IMG/VR virus record: IMGVR_UViG_3300042870_000531
Coordinates: 1-20,736 of that record
Direction: 5' to 3' (one strand)
Source: a virus
DNA length: 20,736 bases
The position numbers and the translations under genes were made by a program. Below, piece by piece: positions 1 through 7,511 of this stretch. The notes beneath the pieces were generated by a model. That model was not told where the DNA came from, did no database searches, and worked only from the letters and a program-made list of their open reading frames with translations. How positions within the stretch are numbered: the first letter of the stretch is position 1; the number at the start of each line of letters is the position of its first letter.

Positions 1-8
1 CAACGTCA

Positions 9-54
9 ACAAAAAAGAAGAGGCCCCGAGTCGAAGAGGCAGACGACTCGGGGC
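9..54 (-). terminator. Rho-independent terminator of the late operon
   Basis: A perfect 11-bp inverted repeat, GCCCCGAGTCG (23-33) and CGACTCGGGGC (44-54), encloses a 10-nt loop. Read on the minus strand, the GC-rich stem is followed within six bases by a run of six T (positions 16 down to 11). This is the standard intrinsic terminator form and lies downstream of the lysis genes, so it probably ends the long minus-strand late transcript. Confidence 0.85.
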
Positions 55-101
55 AGCGCAGTGGGGGAAAGGAATACCCGGCGCACTCAAATCATACAAC
101 A

Positions 102-130
102 AAACGCCCCACCGGTTAGGCGAGGCGTTT
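102..130 (-). terminator. Weaker hairpin, possible first of two tandem terminators
   Basis: AAACGCC (102-108) pairs with GGCGTTT (124-130) around a 15-nt loop. On the minus strand the 3' arm ends in a short T run (GTTTTGTTG). It lies just after the last small lysis-end gene and before the stronger hairpin at 23-54, so the two may act in tandem. The short stem and imperfect T tract make it uncertain. Confidence 0.4.
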
Positions 131-146
131 CGTTATTTAGCGCAAT

Positions 147-227
147 TTACTGACAACCCTCACACTGAGCAGCTTCAGCCGGATCAACAGGGCACGCAAC
201 CCCATCAACCACGTCAAACTCATTCAC
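147..227 (-). CDS. Putative 26-aa cysteine-containing microprotein after the holin
   Basis: A 26-codon frame opens with GTG at 227-225, which overlaps the holin stop codon as GTGA, a coupling style used elsewhere in this operon, and ends with TAA at 147. The peptide is acidic, with Cys at residues 12, 22 and 25, including a CPVDP stretch and a CEGC knuckle near the C-terminus. This composition looks protein-like and could bind a metal or form a disulfide. An ATG frame of 28 codons starting 3 nt later gives a basic, Leu/Arg-rich peptide and looks less natural. No function can be assigned. Confidence 0.4.
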   Translation of the reverse strand: MNEFDVVDGVACPVDPAEAAQCEGCQ

Positions 228-436
228 TCGGAAGCGTCAGGAACAAACTTGAAAGCAACAATCGAACCAGCCACAGCCACGATGCTCGCCGCAATCGAAC
301 CAATCGTAGCGGCCACTGAAGGCTCAATAACGCCTTGGGTAATCAACACCGGGAGAACAACGCCGAGCAGACCGTTCAGGGCGATGACGACCCCGTAGAT
401 GCTCTTTCTGGTAGTAGTGCTAAGTAGTTTCTTCAT
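224..436 (-). CDS. Holin, two transmembrane segments
   Basis: This 70-aa protein has a short basic N-terminus (MKKLLSTTTRK), two hydrophobic segments at about residues 13-33 and 41-62, and a short charged tail. Size, topology and position two genes after a peptidoglycan hydrolase fit a small phage holin, the inner-membrane protein that oligomerises to release or activate the endolysin. It resembles two-TM actinophage holins, though the family cannot be fixed by eye. The ATG is preceded by AGGGAG at an 8-nt spacing, a strong ribosome-binding site. Only 12 nt separate it from the coiled-coil membrane protein upstream. Confidence 0.75.
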   Translation of the reverse strand: MKKLLSTTTRKSIYGVVIALNGLLGVVLPVLITQGVIEPSVAATIGSIAASIVAVAGSIVAFKFVPDASE

Positions 437-448
437 TTCATTTTCTCC

Positions 449-718
449 CTAGGGTGTTGTGTTTGTTTGATATAGCCGGTCAAAAAGTGCGAGGCCGAAA
501 CCGACCAAGGCGAGAATACCCACCAAAATTGTGATCCAATGAACCTTCGGGCCGCGCTGACTCTCCAAAACCGCAATCTTAGACTCAAGCTCAGCAATCC
601 GTTTATAGTGACCGTCACTCTCGTCACGCAATCTTTCAAGTGCTTGCATCATGGCATCCTGTTTCGCCTCAAGCCTTGAACAGGCAACGAGAACATCGGT
701 CAGGGTTGGCGCGGCCAT
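449..718 (-). CDS. Coiled-coil protein with C-terminal transmembrane segment, lysis-associated
   Basis: This 89-aa protein has a long charged helix with heptad-like Leu/Ile spacing at about residues 14-55, then one transmembrane segment at about 61-79 (WITILVGILALVGFGLALF) and a short polar tail. This layout is shared with XhlA/hemolysin-type phage lysis proteins and with second holin-like proteins in actinophage lysis cassettes. It lies between the M23 hydrolase and the two-TM holin, so a role in holin function, timing or membrane anchoring is likely. The direct role is inferred from topology and context. The start is ATG, 3 nt after the endolysin stop; the ribosome-binding site is weak, which suggests coupling. 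Confidence 0.7.
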   Translation of the reverse strand: MAAPTLTDVLVACSRLEAKQDAMMQALERLRDESDGHYKRIAELESKIAVLESQRGPKVHWITILVGILALVGFGLALFDRLYQTNTTP

Positions 719-721
719 GAG

Positions 722-1513
722 TTACGAACTCATGCGCTTGGCGACATCATCATTCACCGTCTTGGGAATGGCCGCAAAATCATCCTTCAAACTTGCATCA
801 ACAGCAGCCGCAATCTGCGCCGGCGTAGCACCGCCACCACCGCTAATCGTGTCCAACTTCGACCAGGTGCGGTTCGTAGTAGACAACGCGCGCACCTTAT
901 CCTCAGGAATGTTCAACGCCTTGCACCACAACACGAAATCATCAAGCGTCGCGTGAGGCTTAGGTTCGCCCATGTTCCATGCAACGTGCCGCACTTCAGC
1001 ACCCGTAATCACGCGCACATACTCCGCACCAACCACATACTGCCAGCCCGTAGCCGTGACAACGTTGTAATACATATCTGCACCCTGATTCTTTGTTGGT
1101 TCGTTAGTGAAGTATTCCCACTGGCGGACAACCTTGCCCTGCGGATTAACCAAATCCCAGTGAATATGCGGCCCAGTGCTCGAACCCGTGTTTCCACTAA
1201 ACCCAATGGTAGCACCCGGCTCATAAACGCCCGGAGAGACAAACGCAGACAAGTGCATAAACTGATCGTAAAAGCCGGTTTCGTTGCCATTGTCGTCAAT
1301 GTGAAAGAAATCTACGGCGTTACCGGCGGACGCGTTAGACCAATTCCTCACACGGCCTTTTGTTGGCGCAATAACCGGTGAGCCTGTGCGCACTGCGTAA
1401 TCAACACCGCCACGACTGCCGCGCGCCAAATGCTCGTCATAACTGCACTGCATGGTCGTGCAAGGCGCACTGATCGGGTAACCGGCAGCACCAAGCGAAT
1501 CGTAATAACGCAT
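722..1513 (-). CDS. Endolysin, M23-family (LytM-like) metallopeptidase with altered first zinc ligand
   Basis: This 263-aa peptidoglycan endopeptidase candidate carries an M23/LytM fold at about residues 30-128: GGVDYA with Asp38, a central FMHL with His87, and the GPHIHWD signature with His116 and His118. M23 enzymes cut peptide cross-bridges in the cell wall. The usual HxxxD first motif is changed here: residue 34, where the zinc-binding His normally sits, is Arg (RGGVD). Zinc might be held by another residue (His28 and His71 are candidates), or activity may be lost. The C-terminal 130 residues hold no wall-binding repeat I recognise and end in a Gly-rich linker (GGGG, 225-228) and a helix. 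There is no signal peptide, so export would need the holin. The start codon overlaps the upstream stop as TAATG. Confidence 0.78.
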   Translation of the reverse strand: MRYYDSLGAAGYPISAPCTTMQCSYDEHLARGSRGGVDYAVRTGSPVIAPTKGRVRNWSNASAGNAVDFFHIDDNGNETGFYDQFMHLSAFVSPGVYEPGATIGFSGNTGSSTGPHIHWDLVNPQGKVVRQWEYFTNEPTKNQGADMYYNVVTATGWQYVVGAEYVRVITGAEVRHVAWNMGEPKPHATLDDFVLWCKALNIPEDKVRALSTTNRTWSKLDTISGGGGATPAQIAAAVDASLKDDFAAIPKTVNDDVAKRMSS

Positions 1514-2187
1514 TAGAAAATAATTGGACGAAGAAATGTCACGCTTACTTGTTGCGTAACGGTTACTGATCCGCCCGAATCTTGATAGTTAAGAAATTCA
1601 ACATAATCTGTAGACCCATTTAGAAAGTAAACCAAAGTAGTTGAAGGGTAAGGAGAACCAGGAACAGTTGTTGACTGCGTTGAACCAGAAATACTTGACC
1701 CGTTTACGGCAATACGGGCAACGCGCGAACCTGCCGCTATAGAAGAAAAACTTGTTTGAGTCATCATCTGATACAAGCCTCGAACCGTTGGTGTAATACG
1801 ACTCGTATTTGTAACAGTTGAGTGCCAGTTAAGACCGTCAACATATTCAGTGTAAAGAAACCCCGTCGAACCCGCAGTATATGTTGTACCGGTTACTGCA
1901 GACCTTTGCGCCTGACCAAAAAACATTGCACTACCAGGAGCCGGATACCATCCGGCCGAAGCAGCACCGCCCGGATTTGTTGAGGCGTTATAGGCAGCGT
2001 AGTAAATCCATGTCGTCCCGGAATCATTTAAAAAACTCATCATGCCCTGAGACGGTGAAGTCAATGCCGAAGTCCGGGCAGCAGCCGTGGCAAACACCAT
2101 CACCGACTGATCGACCGCGTAACCCTGCAAATCGGCCGCAGTCAAAACGCTCGCCGCGTTAAAAGTTTTGAAGCCCAGTCCAGCCAT
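1513..2187 (-). CDS. Minor tail protein / receptor-binding candidate with C1q-like C-terminal domain
   Basis: This 224-aa protein starts with MAGLGFKTFNAASVLTAADL, closely like the N-terminus of many short actinophage tail or tail-associated proteins that lie beside the tail-tip genes. The first 80 residues are a small domain rich in aromatic and Gly/Ser residues. From about residue 90 to the end the sequence has the rhythm of a C1q/TNF-like jelly roll: SRITPTVRGLYQMMTQTSF, then RVARIAVNG, then short beta strands to a hydrophobic end. Such domains trimerise and often bind receptors. It lies between the main tail-tip protein and the endolysin, fitting a host-recognition part. ATG follows TTAGGGAG at about 9 nt. 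Confidence 0.65.
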   Translation of the reverse strand: MAGLGFKTFNAASVLTAADLQGYAVDQSVMVFATAAARTSALTSPSQGMMSFLNDSGTTWIYYAAYNASTNPGGAASAGWYPAPGSAMFFGQAQRSAVTGTTYTAGSTGFLYTEYVDGLNWHSTVTNTSRITPTVRGLYQMMTQTSFSSIAAGSRVARIAVNGSSISGSTQSTTVPGSPYPSTTLVYFLNGSTDYVEFLNYQDSGGSVTVTQQVSVTFLRPIIF

Positions 2188-2218
2188 AGTTATTTACTCC
2201 CTAACATCATTTTACCAG

Positions 2219-4180
2219 TCACAAACCAAGACGATCCGTGTTCAAAACTCCCTGCGTAGCACTATCCAAAATAAAAGCATCAAAAGGAACCGGCGACAAC
2301 GCCCAATTCGTTGTCCACCCATCAACCTGAATATCATGCGCCACACCCTCAATCAGAAGCTCGTTCGTCATAACAGAACCAACATTCTGTGGCCGTCGGT
2401 TCACCGTAATTCGTGTGCCAATCTCATACCCGAGCACCTTCGGAAACAAATCAGCCGGAACCTGACGCGGCTTCACCTGCAACGACTCAATTCGCAGTTT
2501 CGGTTGCCCATAAGTGGCCACACGATACACGGCCACCTGTCGGGCAAACTCATCATTATCAACCGTCAAATCCGTGATGGACTCAGAGCGCAAAAAATAG
2601 GAATCCTGCGAACCCGTATCATCACTTGTGAACGTCCCACCACCCTGCCGGCTGACCGTAGAACGATTCTTGATAAGCCGGTCATCATACGAAAATGTAA
2701 TATCCGAGTAAGGCAACTCGCCGGAACCATCACCAAACGTAGCCTGAGAAGTCGAATACGTGGCGTTCGTATAAATGCTCAACCGTGGAATCAAAGCCAC
2801 ATCGCCGTCACGGTCAATAAACAACCGGCCCTGCTCAGCCTTCTCCACCTCTTTGATAGCGTCCAAAACGGTTTGGTCAATGATAGACAAACCCGACACC
2901 GTAGAATCACCGCCAGCAACAGACCGCGCATCACTCATCCACAACGCATAATCCAACAACACGTCGATGCGCTCACCCGACGTATCACCCGCCCCATACG
3001 TCCCCAACATTTGCCGGTAACGATCAGTGCAATCCGCCTGGTCAAACAACACCGAATGAATCACAACCTCATCAACAGTGCCAGTGAAATAAGACGCAAA
3101 ATTGTCGCCGTCAAGTTGAGTCATCGGCGCACCAATTTGCGCGCGAATATCCGCCGCCCCATAACCCGCAGTCCACGAACGCAACGTGCTGTAAGTTCCC
3201 TGCACCGCGTCAACCGTCGGCGCAATCGTCGTCGGCATAAAGTCACCGTAAACCGGTATGTGAATGATATGAGGTTGCCCATCATTCACCACAATGTCAG
3301 ACACATAAATTTGCACAAAGTTGATACCCGCCAATGAGCCACGCCAAAACTTGACAGTGCCTTTACCACCAGAAACAACCATGCCCAAGCCGAAAGTAAA
3401 CTCCGCAGAATCAAACCGGGCAATCCCATACGAACCGTCAGCAGTCGTCGAAGTCGAAAAAATTAGCTCAAGAGTAATATCCTCATAATCGGTCAGAACC
3501 AACGCAGGGGTAGACCAACCCGAAGCAACAATCGCCGCACCACTCAACGGGGCTGAACCCGTAGCAGAATCACCAACAAGAGAAGCCGCCGACTGAGCAA
3601 AAATACCCGCACCCGTCGTATCAACCCAACCCAAATTAGCGGGGCGAGAACCAAACCCCTGCGCCTGATTCGCCGGAGAGGACTCCCCAAACTTCCACCA
3701 ACAAAACGGGTTAAAAGCCGCAGTCTCCAAATCCCAAGAACCCTGCAAAGTCAACTGATTCAAAATTTTGAACGCATCCGAAGCCGTAACAACCACCGTA
3801 GCGTCAGCCGGAAAATTGTATTGCTGATCCCAACCATCAACCCAACCAAAAAACACGCCAAACGTTGTGCCCCCAGCGTATTGTGCGCGAACCCGAACAG
3901 GGCGACCAGGAGTAACCGCACCAAAATACGGCCCCGCCGTATACTCAGGGTCAAACCGGCGGTCAGCATTCGACAACGTGATACTCGCCGTACCAGTGCT
4001 GAAATCGTCAAGCTCGTTATTGCGGCCTCGATTAGTTGTAACAGAACGCACATACGCGCTCACATCAGTCCACACAATGTCAGTAAGCAACCCATTCAAG
4101 GGAACAGTGTTCGCGCCCGAAGTCGTAGAAAACCCAATCTCCACCGTCAACACAGTGCTGTCATACAATGTGACGCTCAT
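2219..4180 (-). CDS. Minor tail protein (tail tip) with LamG/concanavalin-like insert
   Basis: This 653-aa protein, immediately downstream of the tape measure, is the largest tail-tip protein here. Residues 1-150 match actinophage minor tail proteins: a beta-rich part with SAYVRSVTTNRGR and a FSTGTASITLSNADRRFDP stretch. Residues about 155-392 look like a LamG/concanavalin A-like domain, ending in the characteristic FTGTVDEVVIHSVLFDQAD stretch; such domains bind sugars and may touch the host wall. Residues 400-640 resemble a tail-hub segment. No separate Dit-like gene is visible between this gene and the tape measure, so this protein may combine distal-tail and hub roles. The start codon overlaps the tape-measure stop as ATGA. 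Confidence 0.8.
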   Translation of the reverse strand: MSVTLYDSTVLTVEIGFSTTSGANTVPLNGLLTDIVWTDVSAYVRSVTTNRGRNNELDDFSTGTASITLSNADRRFDPEYTAGPYFGAVTPGRPVRVRAQYAGGTTFGVFFGWVDGWDQQYNFPADATVVVTASDAFKILNQLTLQGSWDLETAAFNPFCWWKFGESSPANQAQGFGSRPANLGWVDTTGAGIFAQSAASLVGDSATGSAPLSGAAIVASGWSTPALVLTDYEDITLELIFSTSTTADGSYGIARFDSAEFTFGLGMVVSGGKGTVKFWRGSLAGINFVQIYVSDIVVNDGQPHIIHIPVYGDFMPTTIAPTVDAVQGTYSTLRSWTAGYGAADIRAQIGAPMTQLDGDNFASYFTGTVDEVVIHSVLFDQADCTDRYRQMLGTYGAGDTSGERIDVLLDYALWMSDARSVAGGDSTVSGLSIIDQTVLDAIKEVEKAEQGRLFIDRDGDVALIPRLSIYTNATYSTSQATFGDGSGELPYSDITFSYDDRLIKNRSTVSRQGGGTFTSDDTGSQDSYFLRSESITDLTVDNDEFARQVAVYRVATYGQPKLRIESLQVKPRQVPADLFPKVLGYEIGTRITVNRRPQNVGSVMTNELLIEGVAHDIQVDGWTTNWALSPVPFDAFILDSATQGVLNTDRLGL

Positions 4181-5661
4181 ACTGCAAGCCTCGTCGTTCC
4201 CCGACGCGAAGCCCGTGAAATAGCATCCAACACCACACGCTCAATAGCCGCAGGATCACCAGCAACCGTGTTAACCGTCACGTTCACAGTCTGACCGCCT
4301 CTCATATTGCCCATCCGATCCAGCGGAATAATAGCCTCCGGCCCCGCCTCACCAACCAACAGGTTAGATGTCGGCCTCATAACAATGCCACCCTCCGCCA
4401 TCGGAGTTTGACGACCCATCGCCGGACGAATCCGAGCGGGCAACTCAGAAAAGCCAGGCAAGTTCATCGGCTGACCAGTAATAAACCTAATCGCCGTCAC
4501 CACCCGATCAAGTGCAGTTTGGAACGGGAACAACGCGCCCATGATTGCATCAATGACACCCTTAAAGACTCCGCCAAAATCGCCAAGAGCCTCCTGCGAA
4601 TCACCCAACCACTCGTTAAACGCAACACCAAAATCGGTAATCGCCCTAATAACAAAAGCAAGATCAGTTAAAGTTTTAAAAGCGTTCCCGGACTCTTCAG
4701 CCATGCCACCCAAACCTTCTGAGCCAAGAGTCACAAGATTATTGAAGATAGGCAAAAGCTCGTTTAAAAGCGGCAGAGCGTCATTCGCCAAATTTGTCAT
4801 CGAGTTAAGCACATCCGGCAAATACTTGAGCATCTCGGAAAAGCCTGCCGAAGCATCCTCAATGAAAGTAGCAAACTCAGGAGAAGCCACAAACGCGTCA
4901 ACGGCCTCCTGAATAATCGGGATAGCCTCTTCAAGTGCAGGCAAAAACGCGCTACCCAAGTTCTCTTGGAAGTCCTCAAGAATGGCTTGCAGTCTCAGAA
5001 ACGGATTAGCCGCCGCCTCCGCCGCGCCCTCAAAAGTCGTCCCCAACTCACCAAGAAGATAATCCTGCGCCGCAATCTCACCATTAGTCTCAAGAATCTG
5101 ATTGTAAGCATCCTTCTGCGCCTCAGTGAAAACAATGCCCTGTCGAAGCAACTTGCTCAATGCTGTTGACTCGTCGCCCGCGACCTTAACAAACGCGGCC
5201 CCAATGGACTCCACCGACTTGCCCGTGCCCGCAGCCACATCCAGCGCAACCTTCGCCATATTCTTTAGGCCATCAACACCCTTACCCGCCAACTCCGGCA
5301 CAGCAATAAACCCGCGCAAAATCGAGTTCAAAACCTCATCGTCAACACCAGTCAACTTAGACAACGCCGTAGTGTACGAAGTCAGTTCCTTAACCGCGCT
5401 TTGAACCTCACCAGCAGTCTGCCCAAACGCCCCAGAGTTTTTTGCAATCTGCTCAAGCGATCTAGCAACAGATTCACTCTCAGCCGCCGCTTTGATAGAC
5501 GAAATACCAAACGCCACAGCACCAGCAGCAGCAGCCGCAAACGCCGCACCCGCCGCGATACCAAAACCGCCCGCAACCTTACCGAGCTTGTCAAGACCTG
5601 AAGTTGCCTGACCGATACCCTTCGCGTCAAACTTCGAAAGAATATTAAGACTGATAGGCAT
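4177..5661 (-). CDS. Tail tape measure protein
   Basis: This 494-aa protein fixes tail length and probably travels ahead of the DNA during ejection. It has an Ala/Gly-rich hydrophobic segment at about residues 31-58, long amphipathic helices after it, a second helical/hydrophobic stretch around 335-390, and a Gly-rich C-terminal part containing MAEGGIVMRPTSNLLVGEAG and PEAIIPLDRMG, motifs typical of siphovirus tape measures. At roughly 0.15 nm per residue the tail would be about 75 nm, a rule-of-thumb inference that makes it a short tape measure for a siphovirus. It follows the chaperone pair with one gene between, and its start overlaps the upstream stop as TAATG. Confidence 0.9.
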   Translation of the reverse strand: MPISLNILSKFDAKGIGQATSGLDKLGKVAGGFGIAAGAAFAAAAAGAVAFGISSIKAAAESESVARSLEQIAKNSGAFGQTAGEVQSAVKELTSYTTALSKLTGVDDEVLNSILRGFIAVPELAGKGVDGLKNMAKVALDVAAGTGKSVESIGAAFVKVAGDESTALSKLLRQGIVFTEAQKDAYNQILETNGEIAAQDYLLGELGTTFEGAAEAAANPFLRLQAILEDFQENLGSAFLPALEEAIPIIQEAVDAFVASPEFATFIEDASAGFSEMLKYLPDVLNSMTNLANDALPLLNELLPIFNNLVTLGSEGLGGMAEESGNAFKTLTDLAFVIRAITDFGVAFNEWLGDSQEALGDFGGVFKGVIDAIMGALFPFQTALDRVVTAIRFITGQPMNLPGFSELPARIRPAMGRQTPMAEGGIVMRPTSNLLVGEAGPEAIIPLDRMGNMRGGQTVNVTVNTVAGDPAAIERVVLDAISRASRRGTTRLAV

Positions 5662-6236
5662 TAGCGATCCATTTCGTTCGTTATCCTGCGCTCAAACTTG
5701 TCAATGACCATCGAAGCCGCCCGGTTCAACAACTGTCGTTGCTCCCAAAAATACTTCCACGCAATACGGTTTCCGCCCTTGCCCTTCAACGGGCCGAACT
5801 TCTGCACCATGCGCGCAATCAGATACTGACCTTGCGTGCCACCAGGCTGAGAACCGCCCCACTTAGTACGAGACACCAACGACTGACGAACACGCGCCCG
5901 AGGATTACCCGCAACCTCCGCAGCCATATAACCAGGCGAACCCTTCGGGCTTTCCACCTTGATAGAAAACAAAGGCGTTATATCGCGCGCTCGAGAACCA
6001 GCCAAAGCGATAGACACACGAGTCTTTGCCCCCTCCCACTTCAACGCATAGGGTGTGTAACCGCCCATGCCGGTCAATGGGGGAGTGACCGAAATGCGAG
6101 ACTTGATAGTACTCGACATATCTTGCGCAGTGCCCTTCAGCTCTTTGCGAAAGGCAGAAACGAGCTTAGGGTCAATGTCTTTGAGGCGCGCAACCATTTC
6201 GCGCACGCCCACAGCTTCATAGTCAAACTTGATCAT
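5661..6236 (-). CDS. HK97 gp10-like tail/neck component
   Basis: This 191-aa protein begins MIKFDYEAVGVREMVARLKD, followed by an alpha-helical region with an R/K-rich helix and SRISVTPPLTGMGGYTP. The pattern of N-terminal beta strand, helix of basic residues and later Gly/Pro-rich loops matches the HK97 gp10 family, a head-tail joining or tail-completion protein. The unusual feature is position: it lies between the tail assembly chaperones and the tape measure, whereas gp10 homologues usually precede the tail-tube gene. The ATG at 6236 is chosen over TTG three bases upstream because AGGGAG lies 6 nt before the ATG. Family assignment is moderate; it could be an unrelated minor tail protein. 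Confidence 0.6.
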   Translation of the reverse strand: MIKFDYEAVGVREMVARLKDIDPKLVSAFRKELKGTAQDMSSTIKSRISVTPPLTGMGGYTPYALKWEGAKTRVSIALAGSRARDITPLFSIKVESPKGSPGYMAAEVAGNPRARVRQSLVSRTKWGGSQPGGTQGQYLIARMVQKFGPLKGKGGNRIAWKYFWEQRQLLNRAASMVIDKFERRITNEMDR

Positions 6237-6263
6237 CAAAGACTCCCTACCTAAGTTTACCGC

Positions 6264-6664
6264 CTAGGAGCGAGGCCGATGCTTAGCGATAAGATACTTC
6301 TCCATCGTCCACAACATTCGCGGCGACAACTGCACAAGCTCACGAGGACTAATGCCCGTCTCGCACGCAATCACAGCAAGATTCCAATGAACCGACGATG
6401 CGCCGAGACCCGCTATTTTTTTACTTCAGGAACCTCAACGGCACTAATCGTCTCAGCGTAAGCCTCAAACTCAAGCGTGGTCTGCTTCGTCCGGGTTTCA
6501 GCCTTCCACGCAATGAACACCAGCCAAGACAAGCGCACACCCTTCTGGAAGTCGGCAACACTCTTGTCAAACTTGTCCTCGAACGCCATAAGGTCAGACA
6601 CTATCGCCGTCACTTCACGGCTTTCGCCGTCCACGAACTTGATAAGTAGGTTTATGGGATTCAT
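6264..6664 (-). CDS. Tail assembly chaperone, long form (GT-like), made by -1 frameshift
   Basis: The first 83 codons are those of the short chaperone. A -1 slip on the A7 run at 6422-6416 moves reading onto a frame that begins ATA GCG GGT and runs 50 codons to TAG at 6264-6266, for a total of about 133 aa. The extension contains WNLAVIACETGISPRELVQL, a helical motif typical of the T-like domain of lambda gpG/gpGT-type chaperones, which bring the tape measure to the tail tube. The extension frame has no obvious start codon of its own near its beginning. Gene order tail tube, chaperones, tape measure agrees with this call. The frameshift is inferred from the slip site and the protein-like extension. 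Confidence 0.8.
6413..6664 (-). CDS. Tail assembly chaperone, short form (gpG-like)
   Basis: This 83-aa protein starts MNPINLLIKFVDGESREVTA and ends EVPEVKK at a TAG lying directly after the A7 slippery run. Its size, its mixed acidic/helical composition and its location between tail-tube and tape-measure genes identify it as the abundant short chaperone of siphoviruses, which holds the tape measure in an assembly-ready form. The ATG at 6664 lies 2 nt after the tail-tube stop; a longer reading from further upstream would run into the tail-tube gene and add an unlikely Cys/His-rich leader. Confidence 0.82.
   Translation of the reverse strand: MNPINLLIKFVDGESREVTAIVSDLMAFEDKFDKSVADFQKGVRLSWLVFIAWKAETRTKQTTLEFEAYAETISAVEVPEVKK
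6416..6422 (-). other. Programmed -1 ribosomal frameshift site (A_AAA_AAA)
   Basis: On the minus strand the zero frame reads GTA AAA AAA TAG, so the heptamer A_AAA_AAA sits just before the stop. A Shine-Dalgarno-like GAGG at 6436-6433 ends 10 nt upstream of the heptamer, the same spacing as the stimulator of the E. coli dnaX -1 frameshift. The shifted frame opens a 50-codon chaperone-like extension. No downstream pseudoknot was modelled. Confidence 0.8.
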
Positions 6665-6666
6665 GG

Positions 6667-7092
6667 CTAGACAGTGCCTCGCGTGATACCAGCAGTGCCG
6701 GCAGTCGGCCAAGTAACGTCGCGTGTGGCAAGGTCGCCAACGGATCCGCTAATCGGGTTTACCTGCGATACCAGGAACACACCAGTGTAGGAAGGGTTAC
6801 TCGAGCTAACAGTTCCGCTTGTGGGACGAACGACTACCGTGGCGTTGCTGTTAAACAAGTTCCAGATAGTCGAGTCAACAGCGTCAGAACCTGATGTGCC
6901 AAAGTCGTTGTGGAAAGAAAGCGTGACGCTTCCATCCTTCAGACCGCCAACACGAGTGCGGAAACCAGAACCGCCAAAGGCCGTTGTCTCAACCTCATCG
7001 GCAGAAAGGTCAATGGTGACGGCAGCGAGGTGGTCGCTGAAGTCCACGCCATTTATGGAAGTGGTAACGCTGGTCAATACGAACTTTGGCAT
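6667..7092 (-). CDS. Major tail tube protein
   Basis: This 141-aa protein forms the stacked rings of the tail tube. The sequence MPKFVLTSVTTSINGVDFSD, then ETTAFGGSGFRTRVGGLKDG and VTLSFHNDFG, is a typical short actinophage tail-tube pattern, all beta with a Gly-rich loop. It lies just before the chaperone pair. ATG is preceded by GGAGAAATAAAAA, a strong ribosome-binding site, as expected for an abundant product. Hand-counted G and C on its plus strand are about equal (16 G, 14 C in 6841-6900), while the neighbouring genes are clearly C-rich on that strand; the capsid gene shows the same shift, suggesting codon choice tuned for high expression. Confidence 0.85.
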   Translation of the reverse strand: MPKFVLTSVTTSINGVDFSDHLAAVTIDLSADEVETTAFGGSGFRTRVGGLKDGSVTLSFHNDFGTSGSDAVDSTIWNLFNSNATVVVRPTSGTVSSSNPSYTGVFLVSQVNPISGSVGDLATRDVTWPTAGTAGITRGTV

Positions 7093-7109
7093 TTTTTATT
7101 TCTCCATTA

Positions 7110-7511
7110 TCATTCTGCGTAAACTTGAATCAAGAAGTCGGCGGCAAGATATGTTTGCTCACCTAAGTTTAGCGCACCAAGCGTGCTCATTTCGGAAAGG
7201 CGCACATCAAAAGCCGCCCCATCAAGTTGCCGGTCAATTTGCACTGCCGTCTTGATAGACCGCTCACCGTTCCCCGCATACTGATCAAGCAATCTCTGCG
7301 CGTTTCTCTCAGCCACACGACCAACAATCAGTGTCACCGTAAAGTTATAGAGCGTCATGCCCCGGTTAAAGTCCAAATCGTAAGACACGTTATTCAGCGC
7401 GATCACCGCAATAGGTGGTGACGGGTTATCCGGAATTTCCGCCGCAACCCGCAACCCGCTAATCGTGGCAATGTTCGCCGCCAACCCGGCACGAATCTCA
7501 GCAATAGCCAC
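7110..7511 (-). CDS. Tail terminator / tail completion protein
   Basis: This 133-aa protein starts MAIAEIRAGLAANIATISGL, with an N-terminal helix, a central PDNPSPPIAVIAL strand, and later alternating strands and helices (TLYNFTVTLIVGRV). This is the usual form of siphovirus tail-terminator proteins (lambda gpU / HK97 gp10-neighbour type), which cap the tail tube before head joining. It lies between the head-tail adaptor and the tail tube, the expected slot. The start is GTG at 7511, overlapping the upstream TAG as TAGTG; AAGGTGAG lies about 9 nt upstream and supports this start. The exact family was not confirmed. Confidence 0.65.
   Translation of the reverse strand: MAIAEIRAGLAANIATISGLRVAAEIPDNPSPPIAVIALNNVSYDLDFNRGMTLYNFTVTLIVGRVAERNAQRLLDQYAGNGERSIKTAVQIDRQLDGAAFDVRLSEMSTLGALNLGEQTYLAADFLIQVYAE

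Noticed and set aside
2168-3337. Long plus-strand frame of 389 codons
   Set aside because: It is antisense to the minor tail gene, very rich in Arg/Asn/His/Ile, without a family pattern; a shadow of the C-rich skew.
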